From contig JAZQHT010000004.1 in NCBI GenBank assembly GCA_045540715.1, positions 1-64,000 of the forward strand: a DNA stretch of 64,000 bases. The letters are read 5' to 3'. Below, piece by piece: positions 32,885 through 41,875 of this stretch (positions are counted from its first letter, which is position 1; the number at the start of each line of letters is the position of its first letter). Source of the stretch: UMGS1279 sp045540715 (GTDB lineage Bacteria > Bacillota > Clostridia > Oscillospirales > Acutalibacteraceae). The position numbers were made by a program, and so were the translations under genes. The notes below the pieces were generated by a model that was not told the origin of the DNA, made no database searches, and saw nothing but the letters and a program-made list of their open reading frames with translations.

Positions 32885-34231
32885 TTACACTTTACTTTCA
32901 ATTACGGCCGCAATTTCTTTAGCCATATTATTAATTTCTTTAATGTTTGGTCCTTCAATCATAACTCTTACAAGTGGTTCTGTGCCGCTTGCGCGAACAA
33001 GAACACGACCATTTTTGCCAAGTAGTTTTGATTTTTCTTCGATAATTTTTTTAATATCATTATCGGTATTTAAAATTTGTTTTACGTTATCTGTAACGTT
33101 AACGTTAATCATTGTTTGTGGGTAACTTTTCATAACGGACGCTAATTCAGAAGCAGTTTTATTGTTTCTAACCATTGCCGCTGCAAACTGAATACCCGTT
33201 AGTTGGCCATCACCAGTTGATGCATAATCTTTAAAAATTATATGGCCTGATTGTTCGCCACCAATTTTATAGCAGTTTTTGACCATGCTTTCTAAAACGT
33301 AGCGATCACCCACAGCAGTAACATCAACAAAAATATCATTTTCTTCGGCAAACTTTGTAAAGCCGATATTAGTCATAACTGTAACTACTGCAGTATTATT
33401 GTTAAGTTTATTTTTGCTCTTTAATTCTTTAGCAAAAACAGCAATTAATTTGTCGCCATCAATAATTTGGCCTTTTTCATCAACTGCTAAACATCTGTCA
33501 GCGTCGCCATCAAACGCAAGACCCAAATCCATACCGTTTGCATTAACAAATCTAATAAGGTCGCGCATATCTGTAGAACCACACTCAGAGTTAATATTAG
33601 TGCCGTTAGGTTTAGCATGAAGCATATAGCACTCTGCCCCTAAAGCATTAAATATTTTTTCAGCAGTATAAAAAGCGCTGCCGTTTGCACAGTCAATAGC
33701 AATTTTCAAACCTTTAAAATCAACGTTAACTGTTGATAATAAGTGTTTAATGTAATCTTCTAAATAATCTTCACGCTTATATACACTACCAACTTCTCCA
33801 CCAATTGGCATTGAAATTGGACTAATATCATCTAAAACAAGCGTTTCAATTTCTTCTTCCATTTTATCGGGAAGTTTATAGCCGTTAGAATCAAAAATTT
33901 TAATACCGTTGTATTCACAAGGGTTGTGAGATGCCGAAATCATAATACCGGCATCCGCGCCACAGTTACTTACTAAATAAGCAACGGCAGGCGTTGGAAC
34001 ATTACCAACCAAAACAACATCCGCACCGGTTGAACAAATTCCGGCAGATAGTGCACTTTCAAGCATAGTTGAACTTGAACGTGTATCTTTGCCAATTAAT
34101 ATTTTAGGTCTTTTAACCTTTTCACTAGCAAGAACGTAAGCAGCAGCTCTGCCTATGTTCATCGCAAGTTCACAAGTTAAATCTCTGTTCGCAATTCCTC
34201 TAACTCCATCAGTTCCAAATAGTCTTCCCAT
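32885..34231 (-). CDS. glmM: Phosphoglucosamine mutase
   Basis: A 448-residue mutase that converts glucosamine-6-phosphate to glucosamine-1-phosphate for peptidoglycan synthesis. The active-site serine loop is ISASHNPCEYNG, the metal-binding loop is FDGDADRCLAVD, the sugar-binding loop is GGEQSGHIIF, and the C-terminal phosphate loop is VRASGTEPLVRVM. It starts MGRLFGTDGVRGIAN, which is typical of GlmM. Confidence 0.97.
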   Translation of the reverse strand: MGRLFGTDGVRGIANRDLTCELAMNIGRAAAYVLASEKVKRPKILIGKDTRSSSTMLESALSAGICSTGADVVLVGNVPTPAVAYLVSNCGADAGIMISASHNPCEYNGIKIFDSNGYKLPDKMEEEIETLVLDDISPISMPIGGEVGSVYKREDYLEDYIKHLLSTVNVDFKGLKIAIDCANGSAFYTAEKIFNALGAECYMLHAKPNGTNINSECGSTDMRDLIRFVNANGMDLGLAFDGDADRCLAVDEKGQIIDGDKLIAVFAKELKSKNKLNNNTAVVTVMTNIGFTKFAEENDIFVDVTAVGDRYVLESMVKNCYKIGGEQSGHIIFKDYASTGDGQLTGIQFAAAMVRNNKTASELASVMKSYPQTMINVNVTDNVKQILNTDNDIKKIIEEKSKLLGKNGRVLVRASGTEPLVRVMIEGPNIKEINNMAKEIAAVIESKV

Positions 34232-34249
34232 AATTATCAGTACCTTTCT

Positions 34250-35275
34250 TTAAAAAGTTTGTTGTCCGGGCTTAATAATCCCTAAGTGATTGTAAGCAGC
34301 CCCTGTAACACACCTTCCTCTGCTGGTACGAGATAAAAATCCGATTTGCATCAAATATGGCTCATATACGTCTTCGATGGTTACACTTTCTTCACTGAGG
34401 GCGGCAGATAACGTATCAAGTCCAACAGGACCGCCGTCGTAAAGTTCAATAATTGTTGTAAGCATTCTTCGGTCAAAATCGTCTAAGCCAAGTTCGTCAA
34501 TATCAAATCGATTTAGTGCAGCTATTGAAACCTCCTTATTAATTTTTCCATTATACTCAATTTGAGCAATATCTCTAACTCTTTTTAAGAGTCTATTGGC
34601 AATACGTGGTGTACCGCGGCTACGTGATGCAATTTCTAATGCACCAGCATCATCAATCTCTATATCAAGTATGCCCGCAGAACGTTTAATAATTGCAGCT
34701 AAATCTTTTGGAGAATAAAGGTCTAATCTTAGCAACACACCAAATCTATCTCTAAGTGGAGCACTTAATTGTCCGCTACGTGTGGTGGCACCAACCAAGG
34801 TAAAGTGTGGTAGATTTAATCTTATGCTTCTAGCAGAAGGACCTTTACCAATAATTATATCTAACGAATAATCTTCCATCGCTGGATATAATATTTCTTC
34901 AACTGCGCGAGATAAACGATGAATTTCATCTATAAATAAAACGTCGCCTTCATTTAAATTTGTAAGCAAAGCTACTAAATCGCCTTGTTTTTCAATTGCA
35001 GGCCCGGAAGTTACTCTAAAGTTAACCCCCATTTCATTAGCGATGATACCCGCAAGTGTTGTTTTGCCAAGTCCCGGAGGGCCATAAATTAAGCAATGAT
35101 CTAACGATTCATTTCTAAATTTCGCGGCCTTAATATAAATGGAAAGGTTTTCTTTTGCTTTTTCTTGACCTACATAATCATCCAAAGTTTTAGGCCTCAA
35201 AGAAACGTCAATAGTTTCATCTTCGGCAGAATATTCAGGAGCGACAATTCTATTTTCAAAATCCATTTCCTGCAT
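34250..35275 (-). CDS. ruvB: Holliday junction branch migration helicase RuvB
   Basis: A 341-residue AAA+ motor. It starts LRPKTLDDYVGQEKAK, with Walker A YGPPGLGKTTLAG, Walker B DVLFIDEIHRL, sensor I GATTRSGQLSAPLRDRFG, and the C-terminal winged helix (EPYLMQIGFLSRTSRGR). AGGAGGGTG lies before the ATG. 3 bases after ruvA. Confidence 0.98.
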   Translation of the reverse strand: MQEMDFENRIVAPEYSAEDETIDVSLRPKTLDDYVGQEKAKENLSIYIKAAKFRNESLDHCLIYGPPGLGKTTLAGIIANEMGVNFRVTSGPAIEKQGDLVALLTNLNEGDVLFIDEIHRLSRAVEEILYPAMEDYSLDIIIGKGPSARSIRLNLPHFTLVGATTRSGQLSAPLRDRFGVLLRLDLYSPKDLAAIIKRSAGILDIEIDDAGALEIASRSRGTPRIANRLLKRVRDIAQIEYNGKINKEVSIAALNRFDIDELGLDDFDRRMLTTIIELYDGGPVGLDTLSAALSEESVTIEDVYEPYLMQIGFLSRTSRGRCVTGAAYNHLGIIKPGQQTF

Positions 35276-35278
35276 AAA

Positions 35279-35884
35279 TTACACCCTCCTTGATAAAAGT
35301 TTTAAAGCTTGTTTAATAATTTCATCAACCGGTAATTTAGTATCACATTTAGATACCGCCACACTTGCTTCGCTTGCCGTAAATCCAAATGTCATTAAAG
35401 CATCGATTGCATCTTTTGTAGATGATGTTGAATTATTGTTAAGTTCAGTAGCCGCAGCTACATCTTCACTTCTAACGTCAATGCTTCCAACTTTGTCTTT
35501 TAATTCTAAAACTATACGGCTTGCAATTTTTGCACCAATACCAGAAGCCGCAGTTAAAGATTTGCTATCACCCGTTGCAATAAACAACAAAACTTTGTCT
35601 GGTGAATAAAATGATAAAATAGATAACGCTGCTTTAGCACCAACGCCATTAATCGAAATTAATAGTTTAAAGGTTTCAAGTTCCGCTTTATCTATAAACC
35701 CAAATAAATCAATGGCATCTTCACGAACCTGCATATAAGTTAGTAAAAACACATTACTGTTTTCTTCGGGTAATGCAACACTTGTTTTTAAAGAAACAGA
35801 ACACTTTAGTCCAACGCCGCCGCACTCAACAACTGCGGTAGAATTATCTTTATAAATAAGTTTTCCATTAAGTGAATGTATCAT
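35279..35884 (-). CDS. ruvA: Holliday junction DNA-binding subunit RuvA
   Basis: A 201-residue protein. The OB-fold domain I starts MIHSLNGKLIYKD; domain II has two helix-hairpin-helix motifs (LISINGVGAKAALSIL and AASGIGAKIASRIVLEL); and domain III (DALMTFGFTASEASVAV) binds RuvB. It lies 5 bases after ruvC. Confidence 0.97.
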   Translation of the reverse strand: MIHSLNGKLIYKDNSTAVVECGGVGLKCSVSLKTSVALPEENSNVFLLTYMQVREDAIDLFGFIDKAELETFKLLISINGVGAKAALSILSFYSPDKVLLFIATGDSKSLTAASGIGAKIASRIVLELKDKVGSIDVRSEDVAAATELNNNSTSSTKDAIDALMTFGFTASEASVAVSKCDTKLPVDEIIKQALKLLSRRV

Positions 35885-35889
35885 TTAGT

Positions 35890-36384
35890 TCATCTCCCTA
35901 AATCATATCTAAAAGACGAGTAGCTATGGGCGTGACATATTGCAATAGCTAAAGCATCTGCCGTATCATCCGGCTTTGGAACTTCTTTTAAATTCAACAA
36001 CTGACGTGTAAGTTCCATAACTTGGTGTTTGTCTGCTTTACCATATCCAGTCACTGCAGATTTAACCTGCAAGGGTGTGTATTCATAAATAGGAATATTT
36101 TTGTTACGGGCCGCTAAAAGGATTACTCCCCTAGCTTCTGCAACGTCAATAACTGTTTTTGAGTTTGTATTATAATATAGTTTTTCAATAGCCATAGCTT
36201 CGGGTTTGAAATTATCAATAATTTGCATTATTGCATTATAAATCATTTGAAGTCTAAGCGGAAAATCAGTTTTAGCGGGTGTTGTAACCGCCGTATAATA
36301 AACCGGTTTAAAATTGATATTATTATAATCAACAATACCAACACCAACTATTGCATAGCCAGGGTCAATACCTAAAATACGCAC
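35890..36384 (-). CDS. ruvC: Crossover junction endodeoxyribonuclease RuvC
   Basis: About 164 residues. Catalytic acidic residues are in RILGIDPGYAIVG, AIEKLYYN and the C-terminal DDTADALAIAICH. I chose GTG at 36384 because it gives the canonical start (M)RILGIDPG with GGGGAG 9 bases upstream; the frame remains open to a TTG at 36393. It is first in the long minus-strand run. Confidence 0.95.
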   Translation of the reverse strand: MRILGIDPGYAIVGVGIVDYNNINFKPVYYTAVTTPAKTDFPLRLQMIYNAIMQIIDNFKPEAMAIEKLYYNTNSKTVIDVAEARGVILLAARNKNIPIYEYTPLQVKSAVTGYGKADKHQVMELTRQLLNLKEVPKPDDTADALAIAICHAHSYSSFRYDLGR

Positions 36385-36484
36385 AAAGCACAACTCCCCA
36401 TAATAATTTAGAATATTATATCATATATATTTTAATATGACAATAAAAAATATTATAAAATTTATAAAAAAATAAATAAAAAAC

Positions 36485-36513
36485 TTGACAATTTTTGTCT
36501 ATGAATATATATT
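36485..36513 (+). promoter_or_regulatory. Promoter of potABCD
   Basis: Perfect -35 TTGACA (36485-36490), 17-nt spacer, -10 TATATT (36508-36513). Predicted start near 36520, leaving a leader of about 165 nt before potA. The rest of the ruvC-potA gap (36385-36484) is A/T-rich with no gene. Confidence 0.85.
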
Positions 36514-36519
36514 AAAATA

Positions 36520-36686
36520 TATACGTTTACGCATCTGTGCCATTGAGCACCGTCCAAGCGGTACAACTTAGCTATATGCTATAAATAAACTCTTTGCGGA
36601 GGTAGTACAGCAAAAGCGGTGCGGGTATCGCGCAGAGCTTAAAAAAGCTTACGCGGCACTTAGTGTCCGCAAAGGGGGATGCTTAA
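36520..36686 (+). promoter_or_regulatory. Structured 5' leader of potABCD, candidate cis-regulatory RNA
   Basis: The leader is markedly more GC-rich than its surroundings and folds into two domains. Domain 1 (about 36531-36579) has a GCAT/ATGC closing helix with hairpins GTGC(541-546 loop)GCAC and ACCG(553-558 loop)CGGT. Domain 2 is closed by an 11-bp stem of 36590-36600 (CTCTTTGCGGA) with 36666-36676 (TCCGCAAAGGG). Inside are hairpins at 36619-36633 and 36636-36649. The 3' strand of the closing stem contains most of the potA Shine-Dalgarno (36671-36678). A competing hairpin, GCGGCAC (36653-36659) with GUG-U-CCGC (36663-36670), would break the stem and free it. No U-run terminator was seen, so control would be translational. 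It matches no riboswitch consensus I can recall. Confidence 0.65.
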
Positions 36687-37805
36687 ATGACTAACATTGT
36701 TGAGTTAAAAAATATTTCAATCGCTTTTGGGCAGGAGCAGGTTTTAAACCAGCTTAATTTGTCGATAAAAGACGGAGAGTTTGTAACATTGCTGGGGCCA
36801 TCAGGTTGCGGCAAAACTACTACTTTACGTATTATTGCAGGTTTTGCTACTCCTGACGAGGGCGATATTTTATTTGATGGAGAAAGTATTGTAAACGTTC
36901 CTGCTCATAAAAGACAGGTTAATACCATTTTTCAAAGGTATGCCCTATTTCCCCATCTAAACGTTTATGAAAATATAGCTTTTGGTCTTCGCGTTAAAAA
37001 GATTCCTGAAAAAGAAATTAAAGAACGCGTTAGCGAAATTATTAAGCTTGTTAACCTTGAAGGATTCGAAAAAAGAAATATCAATAAACTATCAGGTGGT
37101 CAACAACAACGTGTTGCTATTGCACGTGCTGTTGTAAACCGCCCTAAAGTATTATTGTTGGACGAGCCTTTAGCAGCACTAGACTTAAAGTTAAGAAAAG
37201 ACATGCAGGTTGAACTAAAAAACATTCAAAAGAGTTTAGGTATTACCTTTGTGTTTGTTACACACGATCAAGAAGAAGCATTAACTCTTTCTGATACAGT
37301 TGTTGTTATGAACGAAGGAAACGTTCAACAAATTGGCACACCTAAAGACATATATAATGAGCCTCAAAACGCCTTTGTAGCTGACTTTATTGGTGAGAGC
37401 AATATTCTCGCAGGTGTTATGAGAAACGACTTTTTGGCGGAATTTTCGGGTAAAAAATTCACTTGTCTAGACAAAGGTTTTGATAAAGACGAATTAGTTG
37501 ATATTGTTGTTCGTCCTGAAGACGTTGATATTGTTCCTCCTTCTATGGGTATGCTCGAAGGAGAAGTTACAAGTGTTACCTTCTTAGGAGTTCACTATGA
37601 AATAATTGTTGATATTGGCGGTTTTAAATGGATGATTCAAACAACCGACGAACAGCAAGTTGGTGACAAGGTTGGACTTTCAATTGAACCTGATGCAATT
37701 CATGTTATGAAAAAATCAAAATATTCTAACCTTTATGGAGATTATAGTAGTTTTAGTGATGAAATTGAGCCTTTAGTGTTTGATAAGGAGGACTCAATAA
37801 ATTGA
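36687..37805 (+). CDS. potA: Spermidine/putrescine ABC transporter ATPase PotA
   Basis: A 372-residue importer ATPase. Walker A GPSGCGKTT (37-45), Q-loop FQRYALFPHL, signature LSGGQQQRVAIARA, Walker B VLLLDEPLAALD, and a C-terminal TOBE regulatory domain (GEVTSVTFLGVHYEI). It couples ATP hydrolysis to polyamine import by PotBCD. GGGGG lies 8 bases before the ATG, inside the leader stem. The stop overlaps the potB start. Confidence 0.95.
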   Translation: MTNIVELKNISIAFGQEQVLNQLNLSIKDGEFVTLLGPSGCGKTTTLRIIAGFATPDEGDILFDGESIVNVPAHKRQVNTIFQRYALFPHLNVYENIAFGLRVKKIPEKEIKERVSEIIKLVNLEGFEKRNINKLSGGQQQRVAIARAVVNRPKVLLLDEPLAALDLKLRKDMQVELKNIQKSLGITFVFVTHDQEEALTLSDTVVVMNEGNVQQIGTPKDIYNEPQNAFVADFIGESNILAGVMRNDFLAEFSGKKFTCLDKGFDKDELVDIVVRPEDVDIVPPSMGMLEGEVTSVTFLGVHYEIIVDIGGFKWMIQTTDEQQVGDKVGLSIEPDAIHVMKKSKYSNLYGDYSSFSDEIEPLVFDKEDSIN

Positions 37806-38629
37806 AAAGAAAATCTTCAGGAATTTTAGTTTCTTCTCCATATTTGGTTTGGGCAGTTATTTTTATTGTTGTCCCAATGTTAATGATGGCTTATTTTGCT
37901 TTTACTGATGTTTCGGGTAATTTTTCTTTAGAAAACTTAAACGCAATTTTAGATAAATCAATATTAAAGTCATTATGGTTATCAATTGAATATTCATTAA
38001 TTGCTACCATCATTTGCTTAATTATTGCTTATCCCCTTGCATATTTTATTTCAACTTTAAAAACATCAGTTCAAAGCACAATGGTAATGCTTGCTATGCT
38101 TCCAATGTGGATGAACCTAATTATTAGAACCTATTCATTATCAATAATTCTAGAGAATAACGGAATTATAAATAACATTTTAAAATCATTAAACCTTCCT
38201 AAAGCAACCCTTATCGGTACACCAGGCGCTATTATTTTAGGTATGATATATAATTATTTACCTTACATGATTTTACCAATTTATTCTATTATGACTAAAT
38301 TTGATAATTCGGTGCTTGAAGCCGCAAGTGATTTAGGTGCAACCGGTTTTCAAAAATTTAGACGTGTAATACTTCCTATGAGTATTCCGGGTGTTGTATC
38401 GGGTATTACTATGGTATTTGTACCTTGCATTAGTACTTTCTATATTTCTCAAAAATTAGGCGGCAAAACAATGCTAATTGGCGATATTATTGAAAGTAAA
38501 TTTAAAAGTGGCGGAAGCAACTATAACGTTGGGGCAGCACTTTCGTTTATTTTGATGATTTTTATTTTATTTAGCATTATGCTTATGAACCGCTATTCTA
38601 GTGATGAGGATCAGGGGGTTATAGTATAA
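37802..38629 (+). CDS. potB: Spermidine/putrescine ABC transporter permease PotB
   Basis: A 275-residue permease with six hydrophobic helices and the cytoplasmic EAA loop (LEAASDLGATGFQKFRRVILP). The start is TTG at 37802, overlapping the potA stop (TTGA), with AAGGAGG upstream. It pairs with PotC to form the channel. Confidence 0.95.
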   Translation: MKRKSSGILVSSPYLVWAVIFIVVPMLMMAYFAFTDVSGNFSLENLNAILDKSILKSLWLSIEYSLIATIICLIIAYPLAYFISTLKTSVQSTMVMLAMLPMWMNLIIRTYSLSIILENNGIINNILKSLNLPKATLIGTPGAIILGMIYNYLPYMILPIYSIMTKFDNSVLEAASDLGATGFQKFRRVILPMSIPGVVSGITMVFVPCISTFYISQKLGGKTMLIGDIIESKFKSGGSNYNVGAALSFILMIFILFSIMLMNRYSSDEDQGVIV

Positions 38630-39438
38630 TGAAAAAAAGTCTCCCCCTAAAAATTTATTCAGCACTTATTTATTTCTTTTTATACGCACCAATTTTAGTA
38701 ATGATATTTTTATCATTTAATAAAGGAAGAACTAACTTATTTAAAGGTTTTTCTTTAAAATGGTATCAAGAACTATTTAGAGATGAAGCAACAATTCAAG
38801 CGTTACAAAACACTTTAATACTTGCCGTTTTGTCTGCAATAATAGCTACGATTGTAGGTACTGCTGCGGCTGTTGGTATTTATAATTATAAGAAAAAATG
38901 GTTGCGTAGTTCTGTTATGTTTGTAACCAATATTCCAATGGTTAATCCGGATATTGTTACAGGTGTTTCTTTAATGCTTTTATTTGTTTTTGCTGGCGCT
39001 CTATTTGGATTAAACGACATTTTAGGATTTGGCACCCTATTAATTGCGCACGTAACATTTAATATTCCGTATGTTATATTATCTGTTTTACCTGTTCTTA
39101 ACCAAACAGATCCGCATTTAGCAGAAGCCGCCAGAGACTTAGGTTGCACACCTTTTAAAGCTTTTTTTAAGGTTGTATTGCCTTCTATTACTTCAGGTAT
39201 TGTTACCGGCCTTATGATGTCTTTTACATTATCGTTAGACGACTTTGTTATTAGTTACTTTACTAACGGTACCTTTAATACACTACCTATTGCCATTTAT
39301 TCAATGACAAGAAAATCTGTTACACCAGACACTTATGCGCTATCAACATTAATATTTGTTGCGGTGCTAATTTTACTAATATTAATAAACGTTTCTCAAG
39401 CAAAATCTGATAAGAAAATGAAAGGGGCAAAAAATTGA
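38629..39438 (+). CDS. potC: Spermidine/putrescine ABC transporter permease PotC
   Basis: A 269-residue second permease with six helices and EAA loop (LAEAARDLGCTPFKAFFKVVLP). The ATG overlaps the potB stop (TAATG), with CAGGGGG upstream. Confidence 0.95.
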   Translation: MKKSLPLKIYSALIYFFLYAPILVMIFLSFNKGRTNLFKGFSLKWYQELFRDEATIQALQNTLILAVLSAIIATIVGTAAAVGIYNYKKKWLRSSVMFVTNIPMVNPDIVTGVSLMLLFVFAGALFGLNDILGFGTLLIAHVTFNIPYVILSVLPVLNQTDPHLAEAARDLGCTPFKAFFKVVLPSITSGIVTGLMMSFTLSLDDFVISYFTNGTFNTLPIAIYSMTRKSVTPDTYALSTLIFVAVLILLILINVSQAKSDKKMKGAKN

Positions 39439-40532
39439 AAAAAATAATTTCTATTTTACTTGCTTTAACATTAATTTTTGTTTTTTCGGCCTGTGAACCT
39501 GTTAACATTGTAGTTAATTATGAAGCTGAATACACAAGAGAATTTGAAGGTATTACCCTTAACGTTTTTAACTGGGGCGAATATATTTCTGATGGTTCAG
39601 AAGGAACCTTAAATGTTAATAAAGAATTTGAGAGACTTACCGGCATTAAGATTAATTACACAACTTATGACAGTAATGAATCTATGTATAGCAAATTAAA
39701 AGGCGGCGGCGTTTCTTTCGATATAGTTATTCCTTCTGATTATATGATTGAAAGACTCATAAAAGAAGATATGCTTGTTGAATTTGATCCAAGCGAATTA
39801 TCAAACTACAAGTATATTGATGAAAAATATAAAAATCTATATTTCGACCCCGATAATAAATATTCAGTTCCATATAACGTTGGCATGGTAGGCCTTCTTT
39901 ACAATACAACTATGGTTGAAGGCACACCAGACAGTTGGAGCATTATGTGGAATAAAAAATATAGCAATAACATTTTAAACTTCAATAACCCGCGTGATGC
40001 ATTTGCTATTGCACAATTCTTGTTAGGTATAGATATTAATACAACAAATCAATCTGAGTGGCAACAAGCAGCCTTAAAATTAAAAGAACAAAAACCAATT
40101 TTACAAGCTTATGCTATGGACGAAGTTTATAACAAAATGGAAGGCGAAAATGCCGCAATAGCAGCATACTATGCCGGTGATTGCCTACAAATGATTGAAA
40201 ATAATCCTAATCTTGCATTTGTTTACCCTAAAGAAGGTACGAACATATTTGTTGATTCTATTTGTATTCCAAAATCTTCAAAAAACATTGAAGCCGCAAA
40301 GTTATATATCAACTATTTATTAGAACCAGATATTGCTCTTGCTAATGCAGAAAAACTTTGCTATGCGTCACCAAATACAGCTGTTGTTAATAACGACGAA
40401 TATACTTATAAAGGCAATGAAATTCTATATCCAAACGAAGCTCAAATGCCTAAAACCGAGTATTTCCACGACTTAACTCCAACTGTTAGAAGTTACTATG
40501 AATCTCTATGGATTGAAATTAAAAATTCATAA
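39435..40532 (+). CDS. potD: Polyamine-binding lipoprotein PotD
   Basis: A 365-residue solute-binding protein. A lipoprotein signal peptide ends at VFSACEPVN (lipobox Cys about residue 19). The mature part begins LNVFNWGEYISDGSEG, as in PotD/PotF, and contains polyamine-binding aromatic/acidic residues (SDYMIERLIKE, VPYNVGMVGLLYN, YAGDCLQMI). TTG start overlapping the potC stop. Captures spermidine or putrescine outside the membrane. Confidence 0.95.
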   Translation: MKKIISILLALTLIFVFSACEPVNIVVNYEAEYTREFEGITLNVFNWGEYISDGSEGTLNVNKEFERLTGIKINYTTYDSNESMYSKLKGGGVSFDIVIPSDYMIERLIKEDMLVEFDPSELSNYKYIDEKYKNLYFDPDNKYSVPYNVGMVGLLYNTTMVEGTPDSWSIMWNKKYSNNILNFNNPRDAFAIAQFLLGIDINTTNQSEWQQAALKLKEQKPILQAYAMDEVYNKMEGENAAIAAYYAGDCLQMIENNPNLAFVYPKEGTNIFVDSICIPKSSKNIEAAKLYINYLLEPDIALANAEKLCYASPNTAVVNNDEYTYKGNEILYPNEAQMPKTEYFHDLTPTVRSYYESLWIEIKNS

Positions 40533-40537
40533 AAATA

Positions 40538-40567
40538 AAAGCCTTACTAATTTAGTAAGGCTTTTTT
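40538..40567. terminator. Bidirectional terminator between potD and htrA
   Basis: Stem AGCCTTACTA / TAGTAAGGCT with an A-rich 5' flank and T-run 3', between convergent genes. Confidence 0.88.
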
Positions 40568-40572
40568 ATTAG

Positions 40573-41865
40573 CTATTTTTCTGATTTTGTTTTGTAACTG
40601 CTCGTACCCTTATCCGCTAGCAATTTACCAGTAACTTTAAAGGTTTTATTGCTTTCAGCTCTAAATACAGTAAACTCAATTGTATCGCCGGGTTTTGAAG
40701 ATTCTACAACGTCTAATACAGATTCAGTGGTTGCAGGAATACCATTAACCTCAATAATGATATCTTCTTCTTTAAGTTTACCATAAAACTTACTTGTTTT
40801 GTCAACAGATGCAACGTAAAGGCCTTGCGGCATATCATTCAGTTCAGATATAACGCTATCAATTTCAGTATAAGATATACCTGCTTTTGCTCTTGTAACA
40901 ACGTTTTTATTTTTAATTAACGAATCAACTATTGTTTTCATTTTAACAGTAGGAATTGCGTATCCAACACCTTCATAAGCGTTACCAACAAGTTTTGAAG
41001 ATGTAATTCCAATTACTTGGCCGTACATATTACAAAGTGCGCCACCACTGCTACCGGGGTTGATGGCAGCATCTGTTTGAATAAACTGTTCACTATACGA
41101 AGTAGAGCTACTTCTAACTCTTACGTTAAGACCACAAATTATTCCTTTAGAAATATTAGAATTATTGGTAGCTCCCGCAGGTCTGCCAATAGCCACAGCG
41201 CCTTCGCCAACTATACAAGAATCACTGTTTCCAAATTCAGCAGGTTTTAAATTATTGGCATCAGTTTTTAAAACAGCTAGATCACTTCTTGTATCTCCTG
41301 CAATATAATTCGCTTCGTATTCTTTACCATCAAAAGTATATATTTTAAATTTTGCATTAGGAATTCCACTGTATATATGATCGTTAGTAATAATATAACC
41401 ATCTTTAGTATATACAACGCCACTAGCCATTGAACTTTTACCTTCAGAATTATATATTATAATTCCAACAATAGATGGATTTACCTTTTGATATACTTCG
41501 CTAGTTGTTAATGTTTCCCCCGTTGGACGCTCGTCTAAAGCAATTTTTGAAACATTTTGAAAACTGTTTTGTCCAACAAAATAGCCGGCAGAAAAAGTTG
41601 CTATTAGTATTAGTGAGATTGCTAAAATCAGCGCAAAAGTCATAAAGCCGTTTAATTTACTCATCGCCCTTTTAAAACGATTAGGCTTAATATTTAAAAC
41701 AACAACAGGGTCAATATCATTGTCGGTATTATTTTCATCCACTGTTGAACCTTCAATTTCAGGTGACGTTATAAACATGTCACCAGTTTCATTAGAAACT
41801 GCAGAAACGTTTGTTTCAATAGTGTTGTCTTCATTATTAAACTCATTTACATTATTTTCAGACAT
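40573..41865 (-). CDS. HtrA/DegP-like membrane-anchored serine protease
   Basis: A 430-residue S1C protease. An acidic cytoplasmic N-terminus (about 1-60) precedes a membrane helix (about 72-95), then a trypsin-like domain with catalytic His163 (TNDHIYSG), Asp195 (RSDLAVLK) and Ser273 (NPGSSGGAL), and one C-terminal PDZ domain (about 325-415). It degrades misfolded exported proteins at the cell surface. It is 10 bases downstream of a histidine kinase gene, the arrangement expected for a secretion-stress circuit like CssRS-HtrA. Confidence 0.93.
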   Translation of the reverse strand: MSENNVNEFNNEDNTIETNVSAVSNETGDMFITSPEIEGSTVDENNTDNDIDPVVVLNIKPNRFKRAMSKLNGFMTFALILAISLILIATFSAGYFVGQNSFQNVSKIALDERPTGETLTTSEVYQKVNPSIVGIIIYNSEGKSSMASGVVYTKDGYIITNDHIYSGIPNAKFKIYTFDGKEYEANYIAGDTRSDLAVLKTDANNLKPAEFGNSDSCIVGEGAVAIGRPAGATNNSNISKGIICGLNVRVRSSSTSYSEQFIQTDAAINPGSSGGALCNMYGQVIGITSSKLVGNAYEGVGYAIPTVKMKTIVDSLIKNKNVVTRAKAGISYTEIDSVISELNDMPQGLYVASVDKTSKFYGKLKEEDIIIEVNGIPATTESVLDVVESSKPGDTIEFTVFRAESNKTFKVTGKLLADKGTSSYKTKSEK

Positions 41866-41875
41866 AAAAATCTCC

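Noticed and set aside
36520..36686. T-box or guanidine/ykkC riboswitch for the pot leader
   Set aside because: No T-box AGGGTGGNACCGCG-type sequence, no ykkC ACGR or GGGA core, and no terminator hairpin with U-run were found.
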